This document shows, piece after piece, positions 36,849 to 46,511 of a stretch of 64,000 bases of DNA. This stretch comes from Saccharothrix carnea (GTDB lineage: Bacteria > Actinomycetota > Actinomycetes > Mycobacteriales > Pseudonocardiaceae). Every line of letters starts with the position of its first letter. Within the stretch, counting starts at the first letter, position 1. Under the pieces are notes generated by a model. It saw nothing but the letters and a program-made list of their open reading frames with translations, made no database searches and was not told the DNA's origin. The stretch is taken from assembly GCF_003014735.1 (NCBI RefSeq), contig NZ_PYAX01000004.1, positions 496,001-560,000 on the forward strand, given 5' to 3'. The translations under genes were made by a program, and so were the position numbers.

Positions 36849-37510
36849 CGGCTCGCCGGGTACGACGGCCACGGCCCCAGTTCGGGCAGCGGCACGGCGG
36901 AGGTGGGCGGCTCGTCGGGCACCCGGCCGGCGAGCCAGGCGGCGAGGTCGCGCACCCCGCCGACCACCTCCGTGCCCGTGCCCCACGTCCGCGGCGAGTC
37001 GGTCGCCCGCAGGGAAACGCCCTCGGGCAGCCTCGGCCGCAGCACGCCGATGGTGTGGACGGCGAACTCCGCGCTCCACTCCCCCGGCCGAACGCCGAGG
37101 TCGAGGTCGAGCAGGTGGATCCACACCTCGCGCCAGCGGGTGAACACCGGCGGCACGGGATCGGGCGCGTCGGCGGGCTCCGACCAGTCCCGGATCCCCG
37201 CCCACGCCCGTTCCAGGCGCTCGTTGTGCTCGGCGGTCGCGGCCCGGTGCCCGTCCGCGCCACGGGACGCGGTGGCCTCGATGATCGCGTCCCGCTCACC
37301 GGGTGCCCACATCTCGACGTGCTCGCCACGTGACGCGTGCCCGACCACCCGGCTGCGGGCACGGGCCGCGTCGGCGAGGTGCGCCAGCACGTGCCCCCGC
37401 GTCCAGCCGGGCAACAGCGACGGCTCCGCGACCTGTTCGTCGGTGAGGTCGGCGATCACGTCGAGCAGCCGGCGGTGGGCGTGTGCGACCGCGTCCAAAG
37501 GTGGCTTCAC
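36830..37510 (-). CDS. maleylpyruvate isomerase family mycothiol-dependent enzyme
   Basis: The 226-residue protein has the N-terminal DinB-like four-helix bundle of the mycothiol-dependent maleylpyruvate isomerase family (LPGWTRGHVLAHLADAARA with the metal-binding His, later WREVWIHLLDLDLG with a second His) and a C-terminal MDMPI-type domain. Members isomerise, detoxify or conjugate with mycothiol, the actinobacterial thiol. GTG at 37510 is chosen, with AGGTGA upstream; the longer frame to 37552 has an unlikely leader. The substrate is unknown. Confidence 0.88.
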   Translation of the reverse strand: MKPPLDAVAHAHRRLLDVIADLTDEQVAEPSLLPGWTRGHVLAHLADAARARSRVVGHASRGEHVEMWAPGERDAIIEATASRGADGHRAATAEHNERLERAWAGIRDWSEPADAPDPVPPVFTRWREVWIHLLDLDLGVRPGEWSAEFAVHTIGVLRPRLPEGVSLRATDSPRTWGTGTEVVGGVRDLAAWLAGRVPDEPPTSAVPLPELGPWPSYPASRQDLAG

Positions 37511-37583
37511 GTCACCTGATCCTAGGGACCGGAGACGTCCGGCGGTCCGCACTCGGGCAGACCGCGGCGGTCGCCGGCGCTGT

Positions 37584-38981
37584 CTAAGGTGCCGCCTGGA
37601 GCACCAAGAGGGTCAGGTCGTCGTGCTCCGCCGAACCCAGCCAGTCGAACACCACGCGCCGCAGGTGGTCGGACACCGCGTCGGCCGACAGCCCGGTGCA
37701 GTCGGCCAGCGCCGCCTTCAGCCGCACGTCGCCGAACAGCTCCTGCCGGTCGTCGTACTTGCGCGCCTCGGTCAGCCCGTCGCTGTAGAGCAGCAACGTC
37801 TCCCCCGGCGCGAGCGCGACGGTCGTCTGGTTGAACCGCACCTCCGGCAGCACGCCGACGATCCCGCCGTGCACCGCCACCTCGTCCACCCGCCCGTCGG
37901 CACGCAGCACCAGCGGCGCGGGGTGGCCGCCCGCGGCCAGGGTCAGCCGCAGCCCACCGGCCTGCACGGGCACCATCGCGCCGACCACGAGCGTGGTGAA
38001 CAGCCGGCTGCCCGCGGCCCGCAGGGCGGCGTTGAGCAGGTGCAACAACTGCGCGGGCCGCTGCTCGACCACGAGCAGGGCGTGCAGGCTCTGCCGCACC
38101 CGGCCGCTGTGCGCCGCCGCTTCCAGCCCGTTGCCCGCCACGTCGCCGAGCACGAACGCCGCGCTGCCGTCCTCACGCGGGTGCACGTCGTAGAAGTCGC
38201 CGCCCACCAGCACCTGCCGGTGCGCGGGCTCGTACACGCCGGCCAGGCGGACACCCGGCACCTCGGGCAGCGGGGTGGGCAGCAGGTTGGCCCGCAGCGC
38301 CTCCACGGTCTTGCGCTGCTCGCCGAACCGGGTGCTCACCTCGACCGCCGCCGCGGCCCGTTCCGCGAACCGCTTGAGCAGGTCGACGCGCCACGTGCCG
38401 CCGAAGCACACCAGCGCGCCACCCTCGGTCAGCGGCACGGCCACGCCCACCCCGGACGCGCCCCACGGGCCGTCTCCCAGTTCGGTCAGCTCGGCGTGCT
38501 CGACCCGCCGTTCCAGCACGGCGGTGAAGCCGGGCGCGGTTCCCGCGACCTGACGTGTGGTGCGGGCCACCGCGACGTCACCGGCGGGGGTGCGCCGCCA
38601 CCACTCCAGCCGGCCGCGCAGGCCCGGCAGCACGACGACGGTGTGCTCGGCGGGCGCCAGCTCGACCACCGTGCGCAGGGCGTCCGCACGGTCCGTGATC
38701 GACGCCAGGCGGTGCGCGGCGTCGTCGAGGTAGTCGTCCACACCCCGGTACCAGGCGACCCACCCGCCGCCGAGGTCCTGCCGACGCGCGCCGCGGCCGT
38801 CGTCCGGCAGCGCGGAACCCGTCCGCGCCTGCGTGAACAGCACGGATGCGAGAGAGTTGACCAACCGGACGACGCCTTCCGGGTCCAGCACGACGACGGC
38901 CTCGTGGAAGCCGTCGACCACACGACGCCACGCGTCGAGGTCGAGGCCCGTGTCGGCGCCTTGCCGGTAGCCCTGGGCCAT
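37584..38981 (-). CDS. SpoIIE/RsbU-type PP2C phosphatase with N-terminal PAS-like domain
   Basis: The 465-residue protein has a PAS-like N-terminus (GFHEAVVVLDPEGVVRLVNS), a middle GAF-like region and a C-terminal PP2C domain (VGGDFYDVHPREDGSAAFVLGDVAGNG, SDGLTEAR, AEHDDLTLLVLQ) with the metal-binding Asp residues. Such enzymes dephosphorylate STAS anti-sigma antagonists in partner switching. A STAS protein and an RsbW-like kinase are encoded 6 kb away. The gene is divergent from the poly-HAMP kinase with a shared 96-bp promoter region, so the two are likely co-regulated. Confidence 0.93.
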   Translation of the reverse strand: MAQGYRQGADTGLDLDAWRRVVDGFHEAVVVLDPEGVVRLVNSLASVLFTQARTGSALPDDGRGARRQDLGGGWVAWYRGVDDYLDDAAHRLASITDRADALRTVVELAPAEHTVVVLPGLRGRLEWWRRTPAGDVAVARTTRQVAGTAPGFTAVLERRVEHAELTELGDGPWGASGVGVAVPLTEGGALVCFGGTWRVDLLKRFAERAAAAVEVSTRFGEQRKTVEALRANLLPTPLPEVPGVRLAGVYEPAHRQVLVGGDFYDVHPREDGSAAFVLGDVAGNGLEAAAHSGRVRQSLHALLVVEQRPAQLLHLLNAALRAAGSRLFTTLVVGAMVPVQAGGLRLTLAAGGHPAPLVLRADGRVDEVAVHGGIVGVLPEVRFNQTTVALAPGETLLLYSDGLTEARKYDDRQELFGDVRLKAALADCTGLSADAVSDHLRRVVFDWLGSAEHDDLTLLVLQAAP

Positions 38982-39077
38982 CACGGCTCCTGTGTGTCGG
39001 GTTCGACCCAACCTATCGGACAAGTTGCCTCCAACAGTGGCAGGCTTGGCGCAGTTCCGCTGACATCGGAGGCTCGT

Positions 39078-42000
39078 GTGACGACCGCCCAGGACGACAC
39101 GGACGTGACCCTGGCCCGACTGCTGACCGCGATGCGGGAGATGAAGGACGGCAACTTCCGCCGTCGCCTCGTCGTGCCCACACGGGGCGGGCACCGCGAC
39201 GGGGTGACCGCGGAGTTGGCCGAGGCCTTCAACGAGATCGCCGAGCGCAACCAGTGGCTGGTCGGCGAGCTGGTGCGGGTGCGCCAGTCGGTCGGCCAGG
39301 AGGGCAGGCTGGGCGAGCGGCTGGCACCGAGCACCGCCACCGGTGGCTGGGCGACGGCCGCGGACGCGGTGAACGGGCTGATCGACGACCTGACCCGGCC
39401 GACCGCCGAGCTGAGCCGCGTGCTCGCCGCGGTCGCCGAGGGTGACCTGTCGCAGGAGATCGTGGTCGACGCGCGCGGTGAGGTCGCCGCGCTGGTCGAG
39501 AGCTTCAACTCGATGACGGCGACGCTGCGCACGTTCGCGGGCGAGGTCACCCGGGTGGCGCGCGAGATCGGCACGGACGGGCGGCTGGGCGGCACGGCGG
39601 TCGTGCCCGGCGTGGCCGGCACGTGGAAGGACCTGACCGACTCGGTCAACTTCATGTCCGACAACCTGACCAAGCAGGTGCGTGACATCGCGCAGGTGGC
39701 CACGGCGGTGGCCCAGGGCGACCTGTCGCAGAAGATCACCGTGACGGTGGCGGGCGAGATGTTGGAGCTGAAGGACACCGTCAACACGATGGTCGACCAG
39801 CTGTCCTCGTTCGCCGACGAGGTCACGCGCGTGGCGCGCGAGGTCGGCACGGACGGGCGGCTGGGCGGTCAGGCCCAGGTGCCCGGGGTCGCCGGCACCT
39901 GGCGCGACCTGACCGACAACGTCAACTTCATGGCGAACAACCTGACCTCGCAGGTCCGCAACATCGCGCAGGTGGCGACGGCGGTCGCCCAGGGCGACCT
40001 GTCGCAGAAGATCACGGTAGACGCGCGGGGCGAGATCCTGGAGCTCAAGTCGACCATCAACACGATGGTCGACCAGCTGTCCTCCTTCGCCGACGAAGTC
40101 ACGCGAGTCGCGCGAGAAGTCGGCACGGACGGACGGCTGGGCGGTCAGGCCCAGGTGCCCGGGGTCGCCGGCACCTGGCGCGACCTGACCGACTCGGTGA
40201 ACTTCATGGCCGGCAACCTCACGTCCCAGGTCCGCAACATCGCGCAGGTGACGACGGCGGTCGCCCAGGGCGACCTGTCGCAGAAGATCGACGTGGACGC
40301 GCGGGGCGAGATCCTCCAGCTCAAGACCACGATCAACACGATGGTGGACCAGCTGTCGTCGTTCGCGGCCGAGGTCACGCGCGTCGCGCGAGAAGTCGGC
40401 AGCGATGGGCGGCTGGGCGGTCAGGCCCAGGTGCCCGGGGTCGCCGGCACCTGGCGGGACCTGACCGACTCGGTGAACTTCATGGCGGGCAACCTGACCT
40501 CGCAGGTCCGCAACATCGCGCAGGTGGCGACGGCGGTGGCGCGGGGTGACCTGTCGCAGAAGATCACGGTCAACGCGCGGGGCGAGATCCTGGAGCTGAA
40601 GGACACCATCAACACGATGGTCGACCAGCTGTCCTCGTTCGCCGACGAAGTCACGCGAGTCGCGCGAGAAGTCGGCACGGACGGGCGGCTGGGCGGTCAG
40701 GCCCAGGTGCCCGGGGTCGCCGGCACCTGGCGCGACCTGACCGACTCGGTGAACTTCATGGCCAACAACCTGACGGCCCAGGTCCGGTCGATCGCGCAGG
40801 TCACGACGGCCGTGGCGGGCGGCGACCTGTCGCAGAAGATCACCGTGGACGCGCGGGGCGAGATCCTGGAGCTCAAGTCGACCATCAACACGATGGTCGA
40901 CCAGCTGTCTTCCTTCGCCGACGAAGTCACGCGAGTCGCGCGAGAAGTCGGCACGGACGGACGGCTGGGCGGTCAGGCGCGGGTGCCGGGGGTGGCCGGC
41001 ACGTGGAAGGACCTCACCGACAACGTCAACGTCATGGCCGACAACCTGTCCACGCAGGTCAGGTCCATCGCGGCGGTGGCGACGGCGGTCGCGGGCGGTG
41101 ACCTGTCCAAGAAGATCGCGGTCGAGGCCAAGGGCGAGGTCGCGGCGCTGGCCAACACCATCAACGGCATGGTGGACACGCTGCGCGCGTTCGCCGACGA
41201 GGTCACCCGCGTGTCCCGCGAGGTCGGCACCGAGGGCATCCTCGGTGGTCAGGCCCGCGTGCCGAACGTGGCGGGCACCTGGAAGGACCTCACCGAGAAC
41301 GTCAACTTCATGGCGAACAACCTCACCTCGCAGGTCCGCAACATCGCCCAGGTGACGACCGCGGTGGCGTTGGGCGACCTGTCGAAGAAGATCGACGTCG
41401 ACGCGCGCGGCGAGATCCTGGAGCTGAAGACGACCATCAACACGATGGTCGACCAGCTGTCCTCGTTCGCCCAGGAGGTCACGCGCGTCGCGCGGGAGGT
41501 CGGCACCGAGGGCAAGCTCGGCGGCCAGGCCGAGGTGGAAGGCGTCTCGGGCACCTGGAAGCGGCTGACCGAGAACGTCAACGAGCTGGCCGGGAACCTG
41601 ACCCGGCAGGTGCGCGCGATCGCCGTGGTGGCGACGGCGGTGACCGCGGGCGACCTGACCCGGCAGATCACCGTGGACGCGTCCGGCGAGGTCGCGGACC
41701 TCAAGGACAACATCAACCGGATGATCGGCAACCTGAGGGCGTCCACCCGCGCCAACCAGGAGCAGGACTGGCTGAAGACGAACCTGGCCAGGCTGTCCGG
41801 CCAGATGCAGGGGCACCGCGACCTCAACGCCATGGCGTCGCTGGTGATCAGCGAGCTGACGCCGCTGGTGTCGGCGCAGCACGGCGCGTTCTTCCTGGTG
41901 GACCCCGAGTCCAACGCCCTGGGCCTGACCGCGGCCTACGGGTACGCGCCGCGCGGCGGGCGGCCCACCCGGTTCATGCGCGGTGAGTCGTTGATCGGGC

Positions 42001-43535
42001 AGGTCGCGGTGGAGAAGAAGACGCTGCTGGTCACCGACGTGCCGCCGGGGTACATCGAGATCGGCTCGGGGCTCGGGTCGGCGCCGCCCGCGAACCTGGT
42101 GATCCTGCCGATCGTGTTCCAGGGCGAGATCCTCGGCGTGATCGAGCTGGGCTCGTTCGGCGAGTTCACCGCGGTGCACCTGGACCTGCTGGACCAGCTC
42201 AAGGAGAACATCGGCGTCAACCTGAACACGATGCTGGCCAACGCGCGGACCGACAGCCTGCTGGTGGAGTCGCAGCGGCTGACCGAGGAGCTGCGGGCCG
42301 GCTCGGTCGAGCTGGAGGCGCGGGCGCGGCAGCTGTCGTCGGCGTCGAAGTACAAGTCGGAGTTCATGGCGAACATGTCGCACGAGCTGCGCACGCCGTT
42401 GAACAGCCTGCTGATCCTGGCGAAGCTGCTGGCCGACAACCTGGACGGCAACCTCAACCCGAAGCAGGTCGAGTTCGCCAAGACGATCCACTCGTCGGGT
42501 ACCGATCTGCTGCAGCTGATCGACGACATCCTGGACCTGACCAAGGTCGAGGCCGGGCACATGCAGGTGCAGACGGACCCGGTGCACGTGTCGGACGTGG
42601 TCGCCTACGTCGAGGCGATGACCACGCCGCTGGCCGCGGAGAAGGGGTTGGCGTTCGAGGTCGTGGTGGAGCCGGACATGCCGTCCACCCTGCACACCGA
42701 CGAGCACCGGTTGCAGCAGATCCTGCGCAACCTGCTGTCGAACGCGGTCAAGTTCACCCACGACGGCGAGATCAAGCTGCGGATCCGGGCGGTCGACGGC
42801 TCGGTCGCGTTCGACGTGCAGGACACCGGCATCGGCATCCCGTCCGACAAGCTGTCGGTGATCTTCGAGGCGTTCCAGCAGGCGGACGGCACGACGTCGC
42901 GGAAGTACGGCGGGACCGGGCTCGGGCTGTCGATCAGCCGTGAGCTGGCGGCGTTGCTGGACGGCCGGCTGGACGTGCGTTCCGAGCCGGGCCTCGGCTC
43001 GACGTTCACGCTGTACCTGCCGCTGGGCGAGCAGGGCATCGTCCCGCCGGTCGCGGTGGAGCCGGAGGTCGTGCCGGAGCTGCTGACGCCGTCGGACGAG
43101 TCGGCGCAGTCGGTGGTGGCGCCGTCCGACCTGCCGCCGGCGCCGATGCGGTTCCACGGCGAGAAGGTGCTGATCGTCGACGACGACCTGCGCAACGTGT
43201 TCGCGCTGACGAGCGTGCTGGAGCTGCACGGGCTGCAGGTGATCTACGCGGACAACGGGATCACCGGTGTGCGGGCGTTGGAGCAGTACGACGACGTGAC
43301 GCTGGTGTTGATGGACATCATGATGCCGGAGCTGGACGGCAACGCGACCATGGCGGCCATCCGGGCTATGTCGCGGTACGCGGACCTGCCGGTGATCGCC
43401 GTGACGGCGAAGGCGATGAAGGGTGATCGGGAGAAGTCGCTGGCTTCGGGGGCGACGGATTACGTGACCAAGCCGGTGGACACCGAACACCTGCTCCGCC
43501 TGATCGCCTTCTACCTGGGCGTCGAACAGGACTGA
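39078..43535 (+). CDS. soluble poly-HAMP hybrid histidine kinase with GAF and receiver domains
   Basis: The 1,485-residue protein has no membrane helix. After a degenerate N-terminal unit it holds nine HAMP-type units (about residues 108-888), spaced 92 residues apart and close to identical in the middle, then a GAF domain (about 905-1060), HisKA with SHELRTPLN and phospho-His at about 1102, HATPase ([22 protein letters not shown]) and a C-terminal receiver with Asp at about 1413 in [10 protein letters not shown]. The layout recalls fungal group III (Nik1/Os-1) osmosensing kinases and the bacterial relatives. GTG at 39078 follows GGAGG. It is divergent from the SpoIIE phosphatase. No cognate DNA-binding regulator adjoins it. 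Confidence 0.95.
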   Translation: MTTAQDDTDVTLARLLTAMREMKDGNFRRRLVVPTRGGHRDGVTAELAEAFNEIAERNQWLVGELVRVRQSVGQEGRLGERLAPSTATGGWATAADAVNGLIDDLTRPTAELSRVLAAVAEGDLSQEIVVDARGEVAALVESFNSMTATLRTFAGEVTRVAREIGTDGRLGGTAVVPGVAGTWKDLTDSVNFMSDNLTKQVRDIAQVATAVAQGDLSQKITVTVAGEMLELKDTVNTMVDQLSSFADEVTRVAREVGTDGRLGGQAQVPGVAGTWRDLTDNVNFMANNLTSQVRNIAQVATAVAQGDLSQKITVDARGEILELKSTINTMVDQLSSFADEVTRVAREVGTDGRLGGQAQVPGVAGTWRDLTDSVNFMAGNLTSQVRNIAQVTTAVAQGDLSQKIDVDARGEILQLKTTINTMVDQLSSFAAEVTRVAREVGSDGRLGGQAQVPGVAGTWRDLTDSVNFMAGNLTSQVRNIAQVATAVARGDLSQKITVNARGEILELKDTINTMVDQLSSFADEVTRVAREVGTDGRLGGQAQVPGVAGTWRDLTDSVNFMANNLTAQVRSIAQVTTAVAGGDLSQKITVDARGEILELKSTINTMVDQLSSFADEVTRVAREVGTDGRLGGQARVPGVAGTWKDLTDNVNVMADNLSTQVRSIAAVATAVAGGDLSKKIAVEAKGEVAALANTINGMVDTLRAFADEVTRVSREVGTEGILGGQARVPNVAGTWKDLTENVNFMANNLTSQVRNIAQVTTAVALGDLSKKIDVDARGEILELKTTINTMVDQLSSFAQEVTRVAREVGTEGKLGGQAEVEGVSGTWKRLTENVNELAGNLTRQVRAIAVVATAVTAGDLTRQITVDASGEVADLKDNINRMIGNLRASTRANQEQDWLKTNLARLSGQMQGHRDLNAMASLVISELTPLVSAQHGAFFLVDPESNALGLTAAYGYAPRGGRPTRFMRGESLIGQVAVEKKTLLVTDVPPGYIEIGSGLGSAPPANLVILPIVFQGEILGVIELGSFGEFTAVHLDLLDQLKENIGVNLNTMLANARTDSLLVESQRLTEELRAGSVELEARARQLSSASKYKSEFMANMSHELRTPLNSLLILAKLLADNLDGNLNPKQVEFAKTIHSSGTDLLQLIDDILDLTKVEAGHMQVQTDPVHVSDVVAYVEAMTTPLAAEKGLAFEVVVEPDMPSTLHTDEHRLQQILRNLLSNAVKFTHDGEIKLRIRAVDGSVAFDVQDTGIGIPSDKLSVIFEAFQQADGTTSRKYGGTGLGLSISRELAALLDGRLDVRSEPGLGSTFTLYLPLGEQGIVPPVAVEPEVVPELLTPSDESAQSVVAPSDLPPAPMRFHGEKVLIVDDDLRNVFALTSVLELHGLQVIYADNGITGVRALEQYDDVTLVLMDIMMPELDGNATMAAIRAMSRYADLPVIAVTAKAMKGDREKSLASGATDYVTKPVDTEHLLRLIAFYLGVEQD
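39400..41740 (+). repeat. 276-bp tandem repeats encoding HAMP units
   Basis: The HAMP-encoding part of the kinase gene is a tandem DNA array with an exact 276-bp period (92 codons). Units around 39900-41000 are nearly identical at the DNA level, while the first and last ones have diverged. Such similarity implies recent duplication or gene conversion, and may cause assembly errors or copy-number variation. Confidence 0.9.
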
Positions 43536-43644
43536 CCCGCGTGTCCTACGTTCAGGACCCGCGAGTCGAACGTTCAGAGCCCGCGTGTCGAACGGTCGGA
43601 GCCCATGAGTTCTGCGTTCAGGTCCCCTGGGTTCTGGTTCAGGT
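43536..43644. repeat. 22-bp degenerate tandem repeats (five copies)
   Basis: Units of 22 bp (for example CCCGCGAGTCGAACGTTCAG plus 2 bp) follow directly after the kinase stop, with no spacers. The copies contain GAACGTTC, an 8-bp palindrome, and decay toward the 3' end. The array touches the stop of the convergent APH-type gene. Confidence 0.8.
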
Positions 43645-44502
43645 CAGGGCGGTGACGAGGCGGTGGCAGCGGTGGGGGTCTTCGGTCAGGCCGGCGTCCA
43701 GGCCCCATAGCCAGTAGTCGATGGCGCGGAAGACGACCCAGTTGCGGGCGTGGTGGAGGGGGATGTCGGCGGTTTCGGCGATGATGGTCAGGTGGGCCGC
43801 GATGGCGGTGGGGGTGGGCATTTCGTCGAGTCTGGTCCAGAGGACTCTGGCCAGGTCGTAGGCGATGTCGCCGCGCAGCAGGATCGGGTCGACGGTCAGC
43901 CAGGGTTCGCGGTTGCCGCGCAGTACCTGGGCCGAGTGCAGGTCGCCGTTGACGGCGAGGGTGGACGTGGTGGTGACCAAGGTCTCCGCGGCCTCCTCCC
44001 CCGCACGGAGGAAGGCGCGGTCGAAGGGGTGGGCTTGGCGCAGCCAGTCGGCTTCCAGGCTGTCCGCACGGGCGAGGGCCAGGTCCGCCGTGGAACGGGC
44101 CGTTGGCGGCGCGGGTACGGCCAGTCGTCGGGCCATCGCGCCCAGTACGGCCATCGCTTCTTCTGACGGCAGGTCGAGGGCGCTGTGGTGCATGTCCAGG
44201 CGTTCCAGCAGCAGGGCGCCGGCGGCGGGGTCGGCGTCGAGCAGGTGGACGGTTCCCCGGCCTTGCCAGAAGCGCAGTGCCTCGATGTGCGCGGTCACGT
44301 CTTCGCTCGGTGCGTTGAAGCGCAGGACGAGCGGGGTGTCGTCGCGGACCACCGGGATCACCAGGGCGTGCGAGCCGTGCGTCACCGGGCCGTCCGGGCG
44401 GAGGTGCCAGGCTGCCAGGTGGTGCTCGATGGCGGCGGGCAGGGTGGCCAGCCAGCCCGGGTCACGCGGTATGGGTGAGTTCCGGAACGTCTCGGGGATC
44501 AC
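43639..44502 (-). CDS. aminoglycoside/hydroxyurea phosphotransferase-like kinase
   Basis: The 287-residue protein matches the APH(6)/hydroxyurea kinase family: an N-lobe with LVIPVVRDDTPLVLRFN, the catalytic loop VNGDLHSAQVL and the metal-binding Asp in LTVDPILLRGDIAYDLARVL. Family members phosphorylate streptomycin-like drugs or hydroxyurea. The GTG at 44502 overlaps the stop of the STAS gene, so it is translated with an anti-sigma antagonist, an unusual partner for a resistance enzyme. It may phosphorylate a metabolite rather than a drug. Confidence 0.88.
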   Translation of the reverse strand: MIPETFRNSPIPRDPGWLATLPAAIEHHLAAWHLRPDGPVTHGSHALVIPVVRDDTPLVLRFNAPSEDVTAHIEALRFWQGRGTVHLLDADPAAGALLLERLDMHHSALDLPSEEAMAVLGAMARRLAVPAPPTARSTADLALARADSLEADWLRQAHPFDRAFLRAGEEAAETLVTTTSTLAVNGDLHSAQVLRGNREPWLTVDPILLRGDIAYDLARVLWTRLDEMPTPTAIAAHLTIIAETADIPLHHARNWVVFRAIDYWLWGLDAGLTEDPHRCHRLVTALT

Positions 44503-44822
44503 GTCGTGGCGGACTCGACGGTGTCGTGGATGTGCATGACCTCGGTCAACTCGGTCAGCCGGAACAGCTTGTGCACCGATGGCTGCATGCACGCCATCCG
44601 GAACTGCCCGCCCGCGCCGTCCAGCCTGCGGTGCCAGTCGAGCATCAGGGACAGGCCCGTGGTGTCCATGAACGGCACACCGCTCAGGTCCACCACCACG
44701 TGGGCGCCCGCGCTCTCCTCGAGGCGGTCGGACAGCACGGGGACGGTGTCCGCGTCCAGCTCGCCCGACACCGCGACGACCGTCCAGTCGCCCCGCACCT
44801 CACTGCGCACCTGCAACTCCAT
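44499..44822 (-). CDS. STAS-domain anti-sigma factor antagonist
   Basis: The 107-residue protein is a single STAS domain (ELDADTVPVLSDRLEE, VVVDLSGVPFMDTTGLSLML). The phosphorylatable residue of this family, often Ser in DSxG, is Thr here (DTTG, about residue 54). In partner switching the unphosphorylated form binds the RsbW-like kinase and frees a sigma factor. A matching kinase gene is divergent, 146 bp away, and a SpoIIE phosphatase is encoded at 37584-38981. No sigma factor gene is seen in the window. Confidence 0.92.
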   Translation of the reverse strand: MELQVRSEVRGDWTVVAVSGELDADTVPVLSDRLEESAGAHVVVDLSGVPFMDTTGLSLMLDWHRRLDGAGGQFRMACMQPSVHKLFRLTELTEVMHIHDTVESATT

Positions 44823-44968
44823 GAGGCACGAGCCTAGCCACCGGACGGGCCGAATGCCGAGACCGAGTCGACACCGGGGTGCCGCGGACACCGATCGGCA
44901 CGACCGCCCGGTGCCACGACCGGAGGATGTGCGACGATGCGGTAACGGCCGATCAACGGGGAGCGGAT

Positions 44969-45355
44969 GTGCGCAACGAGCCAGCGGCGCCGGTGGCCGT
45001 GACGCTGCCCGCCTCAGCGGGCTCATCGGCGCGTGCCCGACAGGTGGTGGGTGACGCGGCGGCGGCGTGGGGGCTGTCGGCCGACGCCGCCGACGACGCC
45101 GCCCTGGTGGTGACCGAACTGGTGTCCAACGCCGTCGACCACGCGACCGGTCCGGTGGGGCTGACCGTCTCGCGGACGGAGTCCGGCCTGCGGATCGAGG
45201 TGGCCGACCAGTCGTCCGCGCCACCCCAGCCCAGACCGGTGCAGGTCGAGTCGGCACGGGGGCGCGGGCTGATCATCGTGGCGGCCCTGAGCCGGGCGTG
45301 GGGCTCCGAGCCGACCGCCGACGGCAAGGTCGTGTGGGCCGAGCTCGACAGCTGA
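44969..45355 (+). CDS. RsbW-like ATP-binding anti-sigma kinase
   Basis: The 128-residue protein has the GHKL ATPase fold: N box ELVSNAVDHA, a G1-like VADQSSAPP and G2 GRGLIIVAAL. These small proteins phosphorylate STAS antagonists and hold sigma factors. The GTG at 44969 follows GGGGAG; an ATG at 44927 is an alternative. It is divergent from the STAS/APH pair. Confidence 0.87.
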   Translation: MRNEPAAPVAVTLPASAGSSARARQVVGDAAAAWGLSADAADDAALVVTELVSNAVDHATGPVGLTVSRTESGLRIEVADQSSAPPQPRPVQVESARGRGLIIVAALSRAWGSEPTADGKVVWAELDS

Positions 45356-45514
45356 GCGCGCCCCGACCGGGCAGGGACCGGCCGAGGCGCGCCGTTCCAC
45401 TTTCGGGTGACAGCCGGTCGGGAACAATCCGGGTTTCGATCCGTAGGGGTACGGCACTTGCGTTCAGGCGGGGCAAAACGGGTATCCGGGGAGCGCTGAC
45501 AACGAGGAGGTCAT

Positions 45515-45751
45515 GTGTCCACCACGACGGAAGCCGGTCAGGTGACCGGGACGCAGGACAAGGACTACAACATCATCTGGTTCGTCGAGGCGTGCCTGAG
45601 CAACGCGCTGCGGCTGGAGAGCTACATCGCCGACGCCGAACGGGCGGGCGACCGCGAGCTGGCGGACTTCTTCCGCCGCGCGCAGGGTGAGAGCCGCAAG
45701 GGCGCCGAGCAGGGCAAGCAGCTGCTCGCGTCGCGCCTCGGCAAGTCGTAG
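45515..45751 (+). CDS. small conserved hypothetical protein (78 aa)
   Basis: GAGGAGG precedes the GTG at 45515 by a good spacing, and codon use is normal. The protein is helical and charged (DYNIIWFVEACLSNALRLES, RAGDRELADFFRRAQGESRKG), with the look of a small DUF-type actinobacterial stress protein or encapsulated-ferritin-like helix pair. No metal ligands or membrane segments are evident. A GGGTAC box about 65 bp upstream may be a stress-type -10. It ends just before a bidirectional hairpin. Confidence 0.78.
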   Translation: MSTTTEAGQVTGTQDKDYNIIWFVEACLSNALRLESYIADAERAGDRELADFFRRAQGESRKGAEQGKQLLASRLGKS

Positions 45752-45761
45752 CACGCGCGCA

Positions 45762-45792
45762 AGGGCCGCCCTCATCGGACGAGGGCGGCCCT
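45762..45792. terminator. bidirectional hairpin terminator
   Basis: AGGGCCGCCCTC pairs perfectly with GAGGGCGGCCCT across a 7-nt loop between two convergent small genes, so it can end both transcripts. Confidence 0.85.
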
Positions 45793-45805
45793 CGGTCGCT
45801 GCGGG

Positions 45806-46006
45806 CTACTGCTGTTCGCGGAATCGGTCCAGACCCTCCTTGGCCTTGTCCGCCCCGGTCTGGATGTGCTCGGAGTGCTGACCACCGGTCCGCTCGTCGA
45901 TGACCTGGCCGGCCTTGTCGATGCCCTGGTCCGCCTTGTCGCCGTGCTGGCCGAGAGCGTCCTTGGCCTTGTCCTTCAGCTCGTCGAACTTGTCGCCAAT
46001 GCCCAT
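45806..46006 (-). CDS. MT0933/Rv0909-like small stress or antitoxin protein
   Basis: The 66-residue, very hydrophilic protein (MGIGDKFDELKDKAKDALGQ, then repeated DKA/DKAGQ helices and QHSEHIQTGADKAKEGLD) matches the MT0933-like antitoxin family, also close to CsbD-type stress proteins. No toxin gene lies beside it, so the antitoxin label is only a family name here. GGAGGAGG is upstream of the ATG at 46006. A GGGTAG on the same strand about 40 bp upstream fits a stress sigma -10. Confidence 0.82.
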   Translation of the reverse strand: MGIGDKFDELKDKAKDALGQHGDKADQGIDKAGQVIDERTGGQHSEHIQTGADKAKEGLDRFREQQ

Positions 46007-46511
46007 CTGCGCTCGAACCTCCTCCGGGTGTCCCTCGTGGACACTCCGAAGGGTGGGCTACCCGTGGGGCGGTGCGGTTGATGCGCGTTGGCCGACAACT
46101 CACCCGGACGAGTTAGGTCGATCGTCAACGAGGTCACGGAGACAAGCGGACAGCCGCGAGCACGCGGCAGGAGGGTCGGAGCACGGTGTGGTGATGCGTC
46201 CAGCGGCACCACGGCTCCCGCGAACCGGCCGTCGCCCACGGAGAGCAGCGCCTGCCGCCCGCGGTGTCAGCGGCACGGTCACCGCGCCGACTGCCTGGAT
46301 CAGGAGTCCGCCCGGCTGCGGGCGTTGCCGCCGGACGTCGTCGGCACCGTCCAATTGCGACACTCACACCGCGCCTGGCGCGGATGTTGTGGCACATCGA
46401 CGATTCGTGTGACGGTTCACCGCGCACCCGACCCGCGTCACCGGCCCGGTGGCCGCACTCCGGGCACGACGTCGTGGTGGCGGCCGGTACGACGAATGCC
46501 GGTACGCGTGA
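46007..46511. other. 505-bp stretch with no supported gene
   Basis: Short frames exist on both strands but none has a ribosome site, family motif or consistent codon use. The first 80 bp are the upstream region of the 66-residue stress protein gene. The rest may be decayed coding DNA. Confidence 0.6.

Noticed and set aside
39000..43490. A very long minus-strand open frame opposite the poly-HAMP kinase, continuing into the phosphatase frame
   Set aside because: Only the last 465 codons (37584-38981) show a real protein; the rest mirrors the kinase repeats and has no motif.
43536..43644. Possible CRISPR array
   Set aside because: The 22-bp units are contiguous with no spacers, are degenerate, and no cas gene is nearby.
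45806..46006. Toxin-antitoxin pair, suggested by the MT0933-like antitoxin family
   Set aside because: No toxin-like gene is adjacent on the same strand; the neighbours are small stress-type proteins in the opposite direction.
46100..46430. Small genes in the 46007-46511 gap
   Set aside because: Frames on both strands overlap one another, lack ribosome sites and show no family motif.
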